Below are positions 12,401 through 22,815 of a DNA stretch of 64,000 nucleotides, in pieces (positions within the stretch are counted from its first letter, which is position 1; each line of letters starts with the position of its first letter). A program made the position numbers and the translations under genes. Where the stretch lies: assembly GCA_013076295.1 (NCBI GenBank), contig RQOL01000024.1, forward strand, positions 3,487,158 through 3,551,157. The letters run 5' to 3'. The notes beneath the pieces were generated by a model. That model was given only the letters and a program-made list of their open reading frames with translations. It had not been told where the DNA came from and ran no database searches. This stretch comes from Sanderia malayensis. Lineage: Eukaryota > Cnidaria > Scyphozoa > Semaeostomeae > Pelagiidae.

Positions 12401-15253
12401 CTGGTGTTGGGCAAGAAAACATGACCACTGGTGTTGGGCAAGAATAATTTAAGAACAAAACATAATTTAGGCTCAAAATAAAATCGAAAATTGTTAAGAA
12501 TATTTTGGCTCGGCAAAAAATTAGGTATTCTTATAAAAAAAAGTTTGTATCTAATTTATTATTTACAGTGTAGTCCGGCCTTTATAGACAGCTTTTTTTA
12601 TAAAAAATAGGTGTGGAAAATGTTAAAGGGCTTATGCAGCCTAAAATCACATATAGTTTTTTTTGCTGAAAAGTATAGAATTCAACATGCTTATCAACAT
12701 GCCGCAGATAGAATATAAAAATATTTTGTAATTTTTGAGTTATTCATTGTCAAAATAGGGAATTTGGACAAATTCTGTTGAAGAAATAGACGTCAGAATG
12801 ATGCGAAATCCCAGACACCTTTGCGTACCACGGCCAACAAAACAACAAACCGGGCAGACTGAACAACGTCACGTCAATATGTAACTTAAAATAGGGAAAC
12901 AAATACTAATAAAGAGTATTAAAAAAGCATTTCATGGTCGATCATGTGTTGTAGGGGAACATAACAGCGCGAGTTGGACCAACACTAAATTCATCTCTCT
13001 CCATAAGTCTCGAAACTCTTCTAAAGACCTGGATTTGACCGTAACAACTGAAGACAAAACAGTACAATGAACAAAACTCATATGATTCCATAGAATTAAT
13101 GTTTAACAGTTGCCAACAATTTATTAAATAACAAATGAACTAACCAATTATCAACATAAGTTTTATTTTCAAAACGGGCATCTAGCTCTTTCAGAGATAG
13201 GCCTTCACAACCCGATCCTTTATCATCACTGACTGCCGTACCCAGCTCTGGGTCTTCTTGCAAGAAGAGGTTCTCCTTCGTACAAATTTCGACTATACGA
13301 AGACTACTGAATAGTCTTCGTCTTCTTCGCTACCCTCAAGAAGACTTCTTCCTTCGTTGTCAGAGGAATTTGTTTTAACTAATATTTTCGCAATCCGACA
13401 TTTTGAAAAGATTTTAGCCAGACACTGTTTCAACAGGCCGGGCAGCTCTTGCTCAGAGAACAATAGTTGAAGAACAATAGCTCGGTTCATTCTGACGTCA
13501 CATTTCACCAAAATCATGAAAATTTTATTTTTTTCAAAATTTGTCAAAATTTCTGTGTTTTATTGAAAACAACGGAAATTGGCTCATAATGTGAGGAAAA
13601 TATCGCGCTTTTAGCCACAGGTGAGATAATTGAAATCGGCATCGCCTAAGTCGAGTTATTAAAAAAACTGTGGCGCGCGGTCAATTTTTCCCATACTGAC
13701 CAGACCCCTATAAAAAATGATTCGCGTGTCATCAAACTGACGTCACAGCTCTTCAACAGACCTGGGTGTGTTTGAGCTGGAAAAAAACATACTTATACTC
13801 GTCAGAAAACACTCAAAATAGGTTCATAGTGATACTCAGATCTTTTTCTTTTCATTTTCGTAAAAAAATCGATATGTCATTTTAGGCTGCATAAGCCCTT
13901 TAATTAGCCATTATTTAATTGGATACTGTTACTATTGTCTTGTTATTATTGATTCTCGTTATTCTCCTCATGATAGTAGCCAATGCTCTCATCTCATTAC
14001 AGATAATCATTGCACAGACTTCCTTCCAAGACTTTGCCCTTGGTGGCAGGGCCACTATGCGTGCATCACACATCCTTCATTCATGCAAAAATACTGCAAG
14101 AAAAGCTGTGGAAAATGCTGTAAGCTATTGTTTTTGTTTTCCGACATGCTCTGATTTCGTCTCCTTTTCATATTCATTGAGTTACCGGGTCGGTTTCCTC
14201 GATTAGAGATTCGTCCGGGTATATTAGACTATCCGGTCTTTACTGTTTCATGGTCTATTGTAAGATTTTGATCTTCTTGGACTGGCTTGCTCTTATTGCC
14301 TGGTTCCATACAATAAGGTGCTAACCCAGTATAGTGACATGCAACCATTACAACCCTCAATGGCGTAGATAGGATATTCTATAAGAGGTGGGGGGGGGGA
14401 GGAGAAATTCAGATTTTCCGACAAAAAATTAATAAGTATTTTTGTTTCTTCAAGACTATGAATATAAGATAAGGAAATTAGCTAGAACTGAACGTAAACA
14501 GAATATATTTATTTTCCGACAAGATCAGCAATTTTCCGACAAAAGGGCAGTTTTGCTCTGCAGAGGGGTTTTTCGACCCCCCTCCATCTACGCCACTGAC
14601 AACCCTGTATATCCCTCAGTATTTTTGGAATTCAGAATGATCCGGTCTTTTACTCTACATTGACCCGAATGATCCGGTCTTTTACTTTACAGTGACTCGA
14701 ATGATCCGGTCTTTTACTTTACATTGACCCGAATGATCCGGTCTTTTACTTTACATTGACCCGAATGATCCGGTCTTTTACTTTACAGTGACCCGAATGA
14801 TCCGGTCTTTTACTTTACATTGACTTTGTAGCGTCATCTGCACCAGGCAAACCGCCAGCCTGCTCATTCACAGAATTTGGCTGTTGCTGGGACAAGACGC
14901 CAAGAAAAAAGAATGGAAAATGTCCAGGTGACGAAGTCTTTAAAATTTTTTGGCGTGCATGCAGATTACTTCAAAACTTGATAAATAAATTTGATAAATG
15001 TGAAACTATACGTCTATAAATAATAAAAAAAACGTTTCGGGCTAGACCCGTTGTTAAATAATAGAAATAGATGGAAATAATGTGAGAATTAACAGTCTTG
15101 ACGTCTTATTTTTCAGAATGCAGGAATCGTTACGTCTTTTGCGACACGTTTCGAATAGACTGCTTTTCGGGAAAGAACAGAAAATTGATGTTCGAAAGGT
15201 GCCCAGAAACATGCAAACTGTGCCGAAGAGGCGCCAGAGTCCATTCCCTGTAA
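9449..15253 (+). CDS. Secreted Cys-rich protein with two ShKT modules, four exons
   Basis: Exons 9449-9557, 14003-14119, 14832-14927 and 15117-15253 join in phase to about 152 residues ending in TAA. Exon 1 encodes a signal peptide: MMIIAMNIFTAEKC, then a hydrophobic stretch and THAAEKNATS. Exon 2 is a ShKT-type module (HCTDFL..LCPWW..ACI...YCKKSCGKC, six Cys). Exon 3 is a short linker with CSFTEFGCCWDK..GKCP, like a papilin/CCxD motif. Exon 4 is a second ShKT module (ECRNRYVFC..DCF...FERCPETCKLC, six Cys). ShKT modules are widespread in cnidarian secreted proteins, including ion-channel-blocking peptides, metalloproteases and matrix proteins; the fold alone does not show toxicity. No Lys-Tyr channel-blocking pair is obvious. 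The first intron (4.4 kb) is transposon-filled, so the link of exon 1 rests on phase and signal peptide only. Confidence 0.72.
9986..10230. mobile_element. Repeat with 'tctacgccactg' end, copy 1
   Basis: Shares a block of over 150 bases with 14358-14600 (containing 'caagactatgaatataagat' and 'ttttccgacaagatcagcaa'). Its right end is tctacgccactgg. Likely a small DNA element; the left end is decayed. It lies in intron 1 of the ShKT gene. Confidence 0.55.
12627..13899. mobile_element. TTAA-flanked non-autonomous element, 1.27 kb
   Basis: Ends are inverted: AGGGCTTATGCAGCCTAAAA at the left and the exact complement at 13880-13899. Both sides have TTAA (12623-12626 and 13900-13903), the target duplication of piggyBac-like elements. 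There is no transposase-sized ORF. A diverged, shorter relative lies at about 40546-41143. It sits in intron 1 of the ShKT gene. Confidence 0.7.
14358..14600. mobile_element. Repeat with 'tggcgtagat' / 'tctacgccactg' ends, copy 2
   Basis: The left end tggcgtagat is inverted relative to the right end atctacgccactg. The internal block matches 9986-10230. It is a MITE-like element in an intron of the ShKT gene. Confidence 0.6.
14635..14824. repeat. 32-bp tandem repeat, about six copies
   Basis: The unit 'gaatgatccggtcttttact' plus 'ttacattgaccc' repeats almost without change, ending eight bases before the third exon of the ShKT gene. Its last copy therefore reaches into the splice acceptor region. 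Confidence 0.9.
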
Positions 15254-15715
15254 TTACTGTGGCACTACAGTATACATCACAGAACAATTTGACATTGTTT
15301 TGCAAGACTTTTCCGCGATTTCATAATCATTATCAATTTTATGCGTTTGATTAAGTAGTATATAACTCATTATTGCTTAATAAATTGACTATTTAACCAT
15401 GGCATTTTTACATTTATGAGGCCATTTAATTAAGATTAATTGATTTCATCAGTTTGTTGATCTTACATCAGGTGGTGATTACATTGATTAGTAAACACAG
15501 ATTCTGATCAGTAATCAATATAATCATTTTACAACTATGCAGGTTTTGTGATTGCTTTGTGATTTGCATCAAACTCCCTGCAGGAAATATCCAATTCCTC
15601 AAGGAACAGAACCTCAACTCAAATGACTTTATACAGTACCTAGTTGTACCTAGTTGTTATTTATAACTTGATATTATAATTCTTATACATTTGTTCATGC
15701 ATTGATGTTAACATT

Positions 15716-16843
15716 TTAAATAACTGTTGTTATAGCATTGGAGTCTCTACTTACTTCATAAAGTGCATAAGGTCTTATTCGCTGCCTTGTTTTTAAGGGC
15801 ACAAACTTTGGGAACATGAGGCAGGCCTTTGGCAGAGCTTCTATGCATGCTTCCCTGAATTTCTTGATACGTATGGTGTATATAATAGGATTCAGAGCCG
15901 TATGACTGTAGCTAAGGCAAATAACACCAAGCATTGTTGAATACGAAGGGGCCGTGCCAGTAATCACGGCTGAGATCTCCACAATCTTCAATGGTAATAT
16001 GCATGCTATGTATATGAATGATAGCATTGAGATTGTGGTAAATGTTCGTGTCTTGTAGCTGTAGTCTATGAACAGCTTTCCTTTTCTGTGCATGGCTGTG
16101 GGATTGACTGGAGGGTGATTCTGTACCCTGAAACAATTGCGACGGACTTTGCGAAGGATCAAGCCATAGCACACCACCATGATGGCACAAGGCAGCAAAC
16201 CGCTGATTATGTTGAAGAAGAAAACGTAGACCACATCTGGAGCTGTCAGCCCTGCAAGCTTCAGCATGCATTGGCACTGCATACTCTGGTACGTGTAAAT
16301 GCCCCACCCAAACATGGGTGGAATGGTGAGCATTAGAGATCCAAACCAAATGCTGAGGCTTATTATCCGTGCCCTGAACGTGTTTAAGTTGTCTCTACGT
16401 TTAACGATTATGTAGTACCTGTCTACTGAAATGGTTACTAGAAGGAAGATCTTCTCTGTCTGCAGCTTAAAGAACAGAATGGCACTGAATGTACAAGCAA
16501 CTTCATTTATCTGCAGACTTTGCAAATTCAGAAACGTGATGGCCATTGGCATCGGCACCACAGACATCAATAAATCAGACAGTGCAAGATTGGCAAGTAA
16601 GAGGTTGATACCTGAACGCATGGCAGGCTTTCTGTATACAATATAGCAAACTATGAAGTTACCAGATACGGAAATAACGATCATAAGAGCAAGAAGAAAG
16701 CTCAAGAGCGCACGAACATGCTTGTTCACTGGCTCTGTTACGTTTTTCTGCGAATAATAACTCAGTGCTGTTGACAGTGAGCGATTGAAGCTACTATTCG
16801 TGATGATCGCAATGTTGCTTACATTATCATAATCGAGAGCCAT
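15716..16843 (-). CDS. GPR45/GPR63-like (PSP24-type) class A GPCR, intronless
   Basis: A single exon encodes 375 residues with seven hydrophobic segments. The extracellular N-terminus has N-glycosylation sequons at N7, N16, N20 and N34. TM2 has LALSDLL, the conserved TM3 Cys is near residue 117, DRY is at about 141-143, and TM7 has NPIIY. The cytoplasmic end RIKKFREACIEALPK and the preceding KTRTFTTI match the orphan vertebrate receptors GPR45 and GPR63, which lets me name the subfamily. Ligand and G protein are unknown. TM6 has ACILPLK where most rhodopsin-family receptors have CWxP, so the Trp of the toggle switch is missing. The neighbouring ShKT gene converges on it with about 460 bp between stops. 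Alternative: another amine/orphan class A receptor. Confidence 0.9.
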   Translation of the reverse strand: MALDYDNVSNIAIITNSSFNRSLSTALSYYSQKNVTEPVNKHVRALLSFLLALMIVISVSGNFIVCYIVYRKPAMRSGINLLLANLALSDLLMSVVPMPMAITFLNLQSLQINEVACTFSAILFFKLQTEKIFLLVTISVDRYYIIVKRRDNLNTFRARIISLSIWFGSLMLTIPPMFGWGIYTYQSMQCQCMLKLAGLTAPDVVYVFFFNIISGLLPCAIMVVCYGLILRKVRRNCFRVQNHPPVNPTAMHRKGKLFIDYSYKTRTFTTISMLSFIYIACILPLKIVEISAVITGTAPSYSTMLGVICLSYSHTALNPIIYTIRIKKFREACIEALPKACLMFPKFVPLKTRQRIRPYALYEVSRDSNAITTVI

Positions 16844-17426
16844 TGTTTACTTCACCCATGGAGTAATAACAATCCGCGATTTCTTTCCCAAACTTTCCAT
16901 AGAATCGATAGAGTAATTACAACCAGTACGGCTTTCTCTTCGTAACAGCATGAGGAATAACGCAGTGAAGCTAATCTCTATCTCGCTCAGAGTCGCAACT
17001 CTTGTTTGATTTAGGCCAAGAAGAAAGTCAGCAAAGGTTCTCGTAGAAACCAAACAACCGTGGCAAGTAATCAATTCGCGCTGACAAAATGAAAGTAATT
17101 GATTTTTCCTGTAACTTGCCATTGAACTACTTGATGTCCTCCATACTGATAGCAAATGACAACAGACAAAATATGATATATTGAGACCACTTCGGCTGGA
17201 GTAACGATTCGAGGCAGCTGGTTGTTCCGTCTTTTCGACCAAGCAGCTTATTACCAATGAGCAAAAACAAATGCTGCCTGAACACACATTGTGCACGCCA
17301 ACGCCGAGAGCGTCGACAAAATTAGAACTTGGAGACAAAAGTGTTGATTATGATTACCATCAGGTTTAGCGGCTCATTGCAATAGAAATTCTGTGAAGGA
17401 CAGAGGTGAGATATAAGATAATCTTA

Positions 17427-17814
17427 TACATGTTTTTTTTTATAAGAAACCTGGCTCATGGCCTAGTAGTAAAAGTTTCTTAATTTTTAGCCACATTTAT
17501 AGTTCTAAAAGTTTCTTAAAAGTATCTTAATTTAATGAAAAAAGTTGCAGTGAAAAGGAAGAAAAAACATGGATGTAGCAAAATATTAGTATTATAACAA
17601 AGAAAAATCGTCAATGCGACAATGTTATGCTTAGCACATAAAGCATACTTTTACTGTTGTTGATATTTGTTGAATCCGTAAAGGAAAAACGTGTTTCCGA
17701 AATTTCTAATGTTTCTTAAATATTTCCTTGTATAGTTCTAAAAGTTTCTTAAATTTTAGGGCGTCTAGATCTAGGTTTGTTATAAACCGGTTTCTTATAA
17801 AAAAAAACGTGTAT
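17427..17814. mobile_element. MITE of the 'ttataagaaacc' family
   Basis: The left end ttttttttataagaaacc is inverted relative to the right end ggtttcttataaaaaaaaa. The interior is rich in 'aaaagtttctta'. Relatives occur at 38381-38674, at 21138-21575 (diverged) and as the outer layer of the nest at 25806-29063. It lies upstream of the GPCR. Confidence 0.65.
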
Positions 17815-18621
17815 CTGTCTATGTTTTTCATTCAATCTGTTTTCAACTGACAAGCGCATGACAAGCGCGGAATGCGGACGTGTTTTTTTCAACGAGAGAA
17901 AAAATGTGAGAAACTCGTCAAAATCGTATACTTTTTTAATTTTTTTACTATCTTTGTTTACTACTACTGCAATGTCTTCAATTATTTACAAATAAATCAA
18001 GTTCAGAACGAATCAAGTATGGAATCTGCTACTACCAACGCGTGAAGCAGATGAAATACTTTCTTATGAACAAAGTTTGAAAACCTGTATGCTTGATTAC
18101 TTTCTGATTAATTTATAATTGCATTTAGCCTTATTCATTAATTTTACTTTATCTATAATTTCTTTTTTAATTACTACTATATTTTACTGTATTGTTATTA
18201 TATCTTGTTGTTGCTATTCAAACCTAAAAAAAAATTTTTTTAATCATAAAAGGCGTCAAACTGGACACATGGCTCGATAGCTTGCCCAAAGTTTTTTCCA
18301 TGTAGGCCTTGGAATTTTTAAACTAGGTCACCAAAGGAGTCAGTCTTTTTGCATTCTCTTTATCTTGCGGGAACTATTTTTGCTTACTGAGTACATACTG
18401 CATGAAAAACATGAAACCAGCTGTTTTCTATAGCATTGTTAAAGTGAGTGCTGCTTTGACGCCGAGAGCATAATTCGGACCAAAATACTCAGCATTTTTG
18501 TTTCGAATGGACTAGAACACAAAAATTGGGATATAATAAAATTTTTGTTCCACAATGGCCAATGAACGCTTTTCACAAAGCGAAGTTCCTCGATTTCGTG
18601 CTAAAAATAAAAACGAAGTCG

Positions 18622-18810
18622 AGGTTAGTACCGTATTAACTAGAGTCAAATCGTCAAATCAACTCTATCTAATTCGAACGAAATATTATGTCCCAGCAAG
18701 GATCACTATGAACCAAATCTTATAAAGCAAACCTCTTTCGAACTTTTTGTAATTCGAACATTTTCAGGCTTCCCCAGGGTGTTCGAATTAGAAAGAGTTG
18801 ACTGTAAATA
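18622..18810. mobile_element. MITE with 'aactctatctaattcgaac' type ends
   Basis: 'caactctatctaattcgaac' on the left is mirrored by 'gttcgaattagaaagagttg' on the right. A second partial copy lies at 50765-50835. No coding content. Confidence 0.55.
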
Positions 18811-19127
18811 CATCATCGAAATGGATGGGATTATCAAAAAGTTTACAGAAAAGCTGTAGCGAGCTTCATGCTGTAACATATATCTAGAAGTAACATTTCA
18901 AAATACTTCATATGTACTCCATTGCGGTTGGTACAAAATATCAATTGTTCTACTTACCACAAGACAATGAGGTTCTCTTCTCATCCGTATTGTGTTGATT
19001 CTTTGTCAATGTACGGTGTATGTTTTCCTAGGGTTAAAAAGATTTAGCTAGTATGTACGAGTTATTTAGATATTTAGATATTTGATACTTATCACGTGAT
19101 TTTAGATATTGGTAAGAGTAGCGAGGG

Positions 19128-19197
19128 AGAGATTTGGAAATAAGAACTTTTGCCTCTCATGCAGACGCCCTACCATTGGGCTATCCAGTCACACTTA
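19128..19197 (-). repeat. Degenerate tRNA-like sequence (SINE head or tRNA relic)
   Basis: On the minus strand an A-box-like TAGCCCAATGG is followed by GTAGGGCGTCTGCATGAG, which resembles the D-arm and anticodon region of a tRNA. The B box is decayed. Not called as a functional tRNA. Confidence 0.35.
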
Positions 19198-20189
19198 GGT
19201 TGCAAGTTCTAGTCTATGGAAGTTGGGAACACTTGACGTTTCAATCCCTAAAGGTGGGCAGACCTGCGTAGTAGCAATTAAATTTTTGAATATTGTGCCA
19301 GGTCATTGAATACGTAATCGTCCTGTGCTCCTGTGCAGTAATCAGTTACGTAATCGTAGCGAAACACCACCACGCAGCGAATTTTGAGCGTCCAGGACAG
19401 GAGGGATCGATCAACCACGAAGTTTCAACTCAAGAAGTGGCTTTTAAGACATGTTCAATTTCTGACGTCATGATGATAAACACTCCCAAAAATTTTACAG
19501 TCTGAAGCTCTTGGCATTCAGAAATGTTTACTGCGATAAAAATTTGATAGAATGAAAAAAAAACAAGCTCATTTGAAACTCAAATGGTTATTATTTTTAT
19601 AATTGTCACACAGCTATTCTTTAACTTTCACTATGCCAGAACAGGCATTATAACTAAATCATCAAATATATTACAAATATTATACAAAGCAGCTGGTATC
19701 AGTAGTCTCTATTCTCACCTAGGTTTGAAATTTGCTAATAAAATGTTTGCTTCAGATATTCAAAAAGTAACTCTATCATATGTGAGCTGCATATGTTCTA
19801 AAACTAGAATTGTGTTCAGCTAATTTTATAATTGATTAGACTTATATATTACGATAAACATGTATGACGAACGATTAATTTACAAGTATAAGCTTTGAGT
19901 ATTATGAAAGCAACTACAATGTTCTTTTGTGCTACCACTTTCAAATAATAAATAATGTAACTCTATTGTTGCTTAGAAACACCATTAATGGCAGAAGTTG
20001 TTGTCAGTGATGTTGCTTAATCATGTCAAAATAGCTATGCAGTATTATAATACTTAGATACTAATATTAGAATACTTAGATAAAGTATTATAATAACCAT
20101 TATAACATAAGTATCACAATAATTTAGCTTTACAGACATAATAAATGATGGCACTTCTCATTTATATATTTCACATCACAGACTGAGCT

Positions 20190-20570
20190 TAGGTGGATTA
20201 TTTGCAAAAATAAAGTTTTAGGCATAGGCTTATTCAAGGGTGGGAGGGGGAAGCTTAATATAATGGTTGGCATTTTTCTCAAAGGTCAACACAAAAACGG
20301 CAACATTTTCTTCGTTATGTAACTGCAGAGAGCTAAATTAAATGTTTATACAAAAAAATTACAATTCTGCAAACAAAATTTTTAGTCAAGAACAATTTTT
20401 TCATCACTAGCTTTGTCTACGTCAATTATCAGTTCATGTGGTGCTGCAGATTCAGTGTCCTCCGCATTTGAATAAAGCCCCATAAAGCAGTTTATTCAAG
20501 GGGGAGCTCATTTGCAGAAATGAATTTTTGGTGAGGGCTTCTTCGGAGGTGGGGGTTTCTTTGAAGACTT
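20190..20570. mobile_element. Decayed 'cgaataagcccc' family MITE
   Basis: Contains 'ggcttattcaagggtggg', 'ataaagccccataaagc' and 'gtgagggcttcttcgg', diverged forms of the element at 28585-28991. It ends next to the RCAN stop codon, so it probably supplies part of the RCAN 3' UTR. The rest of 16844-20189 has no supported gene; a 67-codon ORF at 19305-19505 has one hydrophobic stretch but no partner exon. Confidence 0.45.
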
Positions 20571-20584
20571 ATGGCATAGCCAAC

Positions 20585-22074
20585 TCATTTCATTGGAGGT
20601 CTGCTTGTTTGAACAAAATCTCTTGGTAGAACTTTCAGTGGATGAAATTCGTTGTCAGAATCCTCGTGTACAGGGTCTTCACAGGTATGCACAACAATTC
20701 CTGGAGTATCAGGAGTTTCAGGGTGAAGTTCATGGGGCTGTTCAGATAATCCTGCAACGGCTGTTAACAAATCATAGTTCACCACTGGGATTGCCTCGCT
20801 CAGTGGCTCCCATCCAACTGGGGGCGATGCTGGGGGTGAAATAAGGAATTGCTTCTCTGGTTTAGGCAGTTGAAGTGATGATGCAGACTCAGGCAGTGTC
20901 TGTAAGAGATGAAAAAATAACTGGACTACAAGATAATGTAACATCAATTTGAAAGAAAAACTTGATCCCAAGAAGCCATAAACAAGCTACTAATTAAATC
21001 AGATAAGATAACATGGACCATATCAAATATTTTTTCTCTTCTCCAAGTGTGATTATTTTATGTCAATTTACTCCTGTTCAAGTAATAATCTGCAGTTCAC
21101 ATGGCTATTTGATTTAGGCTAAACTGTGTGTAGTAAAAACCCGCATACACTCTTTTCGTTTTATAAGAATACTTAATTTTTCGCTGAGCCTCATTATTCT
21201 TAATTGTTTTCTATTTTGAGCCCCGGAATATTCTTAAATTATTCTTAGCGCGGCAAAAAAATACAGATATGGCAGTACACTGCTATTATTATCATCAATG
21301 CCAAAAACGCATAACTATTACATGGCTAACAGAATAAGTCCTTATTTTCTGCAGCACAGATTTTGTCGACACTTTCATCGAAATTTGGATGAGTGTATTT
21401 AAAACCATTGCCTGTGAAAAACACACCAATTCAAAAATAAAAAACGCCTGCTAAAAATAATAGTTTCACAAGATCGTGAGCCTGATAATATTCTTAAAAT
21501 TTTCTTAAATTTCACGAATTTTGAGCCTCATTATTCTTATAAAGTTTATTCTTATAAAAAGAAAAGAGTGTATATAAGAAGCAAAGGTTAGGACGAATTC
21601 CAAAATGAGACTTCTGCTCACAAAATAAAAAAAATAGCCTGAAAAAACGTTTCCTTAAAGAGTATATAGGTACACATAAACCCTCCCAAGTCCTGACTGT
21701 TGGATTTAAGGAAAACAAAACCCGAGTCAAAATTTTTTAAGGATGTATACCTTTTTAAAGTAGACCTTAAGTTCATTCTCCTTGAAATCGGTAAAATGCA
21801 GTGAAAGTTTCGCAAGTGCAGCTGACATTGGTGACTGGTAGTTGATCAGAACCCTTCGAAAACTTTTTAAATACACAAACCCTGCCGTTCCGAATTGTGC
21901 GAACATGCTTTCAAACGAGTTTCTGTCTTCATTCGAGTTGGCGAAAACACTATCCGGTACACAGGTGACGATTAAACACGAAGGGATGTCACAATCGTCA
22001 TCTTCTTCATCATCGCAAACTTGGATATTATTCGTACGATGGTTGTTCTTTACACGATTGTTGTCCAAATCCAT
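20585..22074 (-). CDS. RCAN: RCAN / calcipressin, calcineurin regulator, two exons
   Basis: Exon 1 is 21751-22074 and exon 2 is 20585-20899, joined in phase 0 to 212 residues. Residues about 30-108 form the RNA-recognition-like domain, with FxxxFAQFG-type and LKSFRRVLINY segments as in RCANs. Exon 2 carries the hallmark KQFLISPPASPPVGWEP near residues 124-140. A PxIxIT-like calcineurin-docking site, PGIVVH, is at about 174-179, and a C-terminal QTSRP matches the QTRRP-type end of the family. RCANs bind calcineurin and restrain or tune NFAT-type signalling. The N-terminus is acidic (CDDEEDDDCD). The single intron contains a 'ttataagaaa'-family MITE. Identification is secure. Confidence 0.95.
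21138..21575. mobile_element. MITE in the RCAN intron
   Basis: The left end tacactcttttcgttttata is mirrored by the right end tttataaaaagaaaagagtg. 'gagcctcattattctta' occurs in both halves. It resembles the 'ttataagaaacc' family and the sequence at 12466-12550. Confidence 0.6.
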
Positions 22075-22815
22075 TTCTTCTTCTCAAGTTTATTTCTTTA
22101 CTTCTTCCTATTTTGCACAAAAATATTCGTATTTACATTCTCAGAAAAATAGCGCAAAAGCCCCAATAAAATCAAAGCTGGGGCCTTCTTGCCGTAAAAA
22201 CACTATTTGAAAATTGAAATGTCTAGGCCAAATAATGTTGCCAAATATTGAACAATAGCCTCGATCCCAGTTTTACATCTGTGACGTCATTGCGGTGACG
22301 CACTGCGATACAACGACTTCTCCTGTCTGAAACGAAATATGATTTGTTTTATTTTATTTAGAACAACCTTACTGTTCTTTCGTTATTGTATCCATTTGTT
22401 GTATCCTCAATCAAAAGTTCGTTGTCAGTGGCGTAACGCACAGTGTGCACCTTTAAGCACAAAACTAAGGGCCCCCAAACAATTGGGCCCCAATGGGCAC
22501 ATTTTTTCTTAAAATTAACCTTAAATAATAACATACTTTAGCATGACCCTCAATAATTAGGTTCTCATTTGTAAGAATTGTTGACATTTCCTTCTTCATC
22601 AACAACAACAATGACATTTGAAATCAAGTTTTAAAATAACCACCCTAATAGTTTATTGTTTAACTTTACTTATTTTTCATTTAATGAATTTGCTTACAAT
22701 ACACAATATATACTACAGGAAAAATGGACTTTAATTGACTTCAAGATGTGTTTATAAAAGAATATTCGACATTGAATCCTATGAGCAATGGATAATTACA
22801 ATTTTACATGCTAAC
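22075..22815. other. Intergenic stretch between RCAN and the C1orf43-like gene
   Basis: Both neighbours are on the minus strand. This holds the RCAN promoter/5' UTR and the downstream end of the C1orf43-like gene. No ORF with family signal. A fragment near 22430-22500 ('cagtggcgtaacgca', 'gggcccc') looks like repeat debris. Confidence 0.5.

Noticed and set aside
15912..16349. 145-codon minus ORF overlapping the GPCR
   Set aside because: It is an out-of-frame shadow of the 375-residue receptor.
19128..19197. Possible tRNA gene on the minus strand
   Set aside because: The A box is good but the B box and acceptor stem are decayed, so it is listed only as a tRNA-like relic.
19305..19505. 67-codon ORF with a hydrophobic stretch after a 'gtgccag' acceptor-like site
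   Set aside because: It could be a last exon, but no upstream exon or family match was found; too weak to call.
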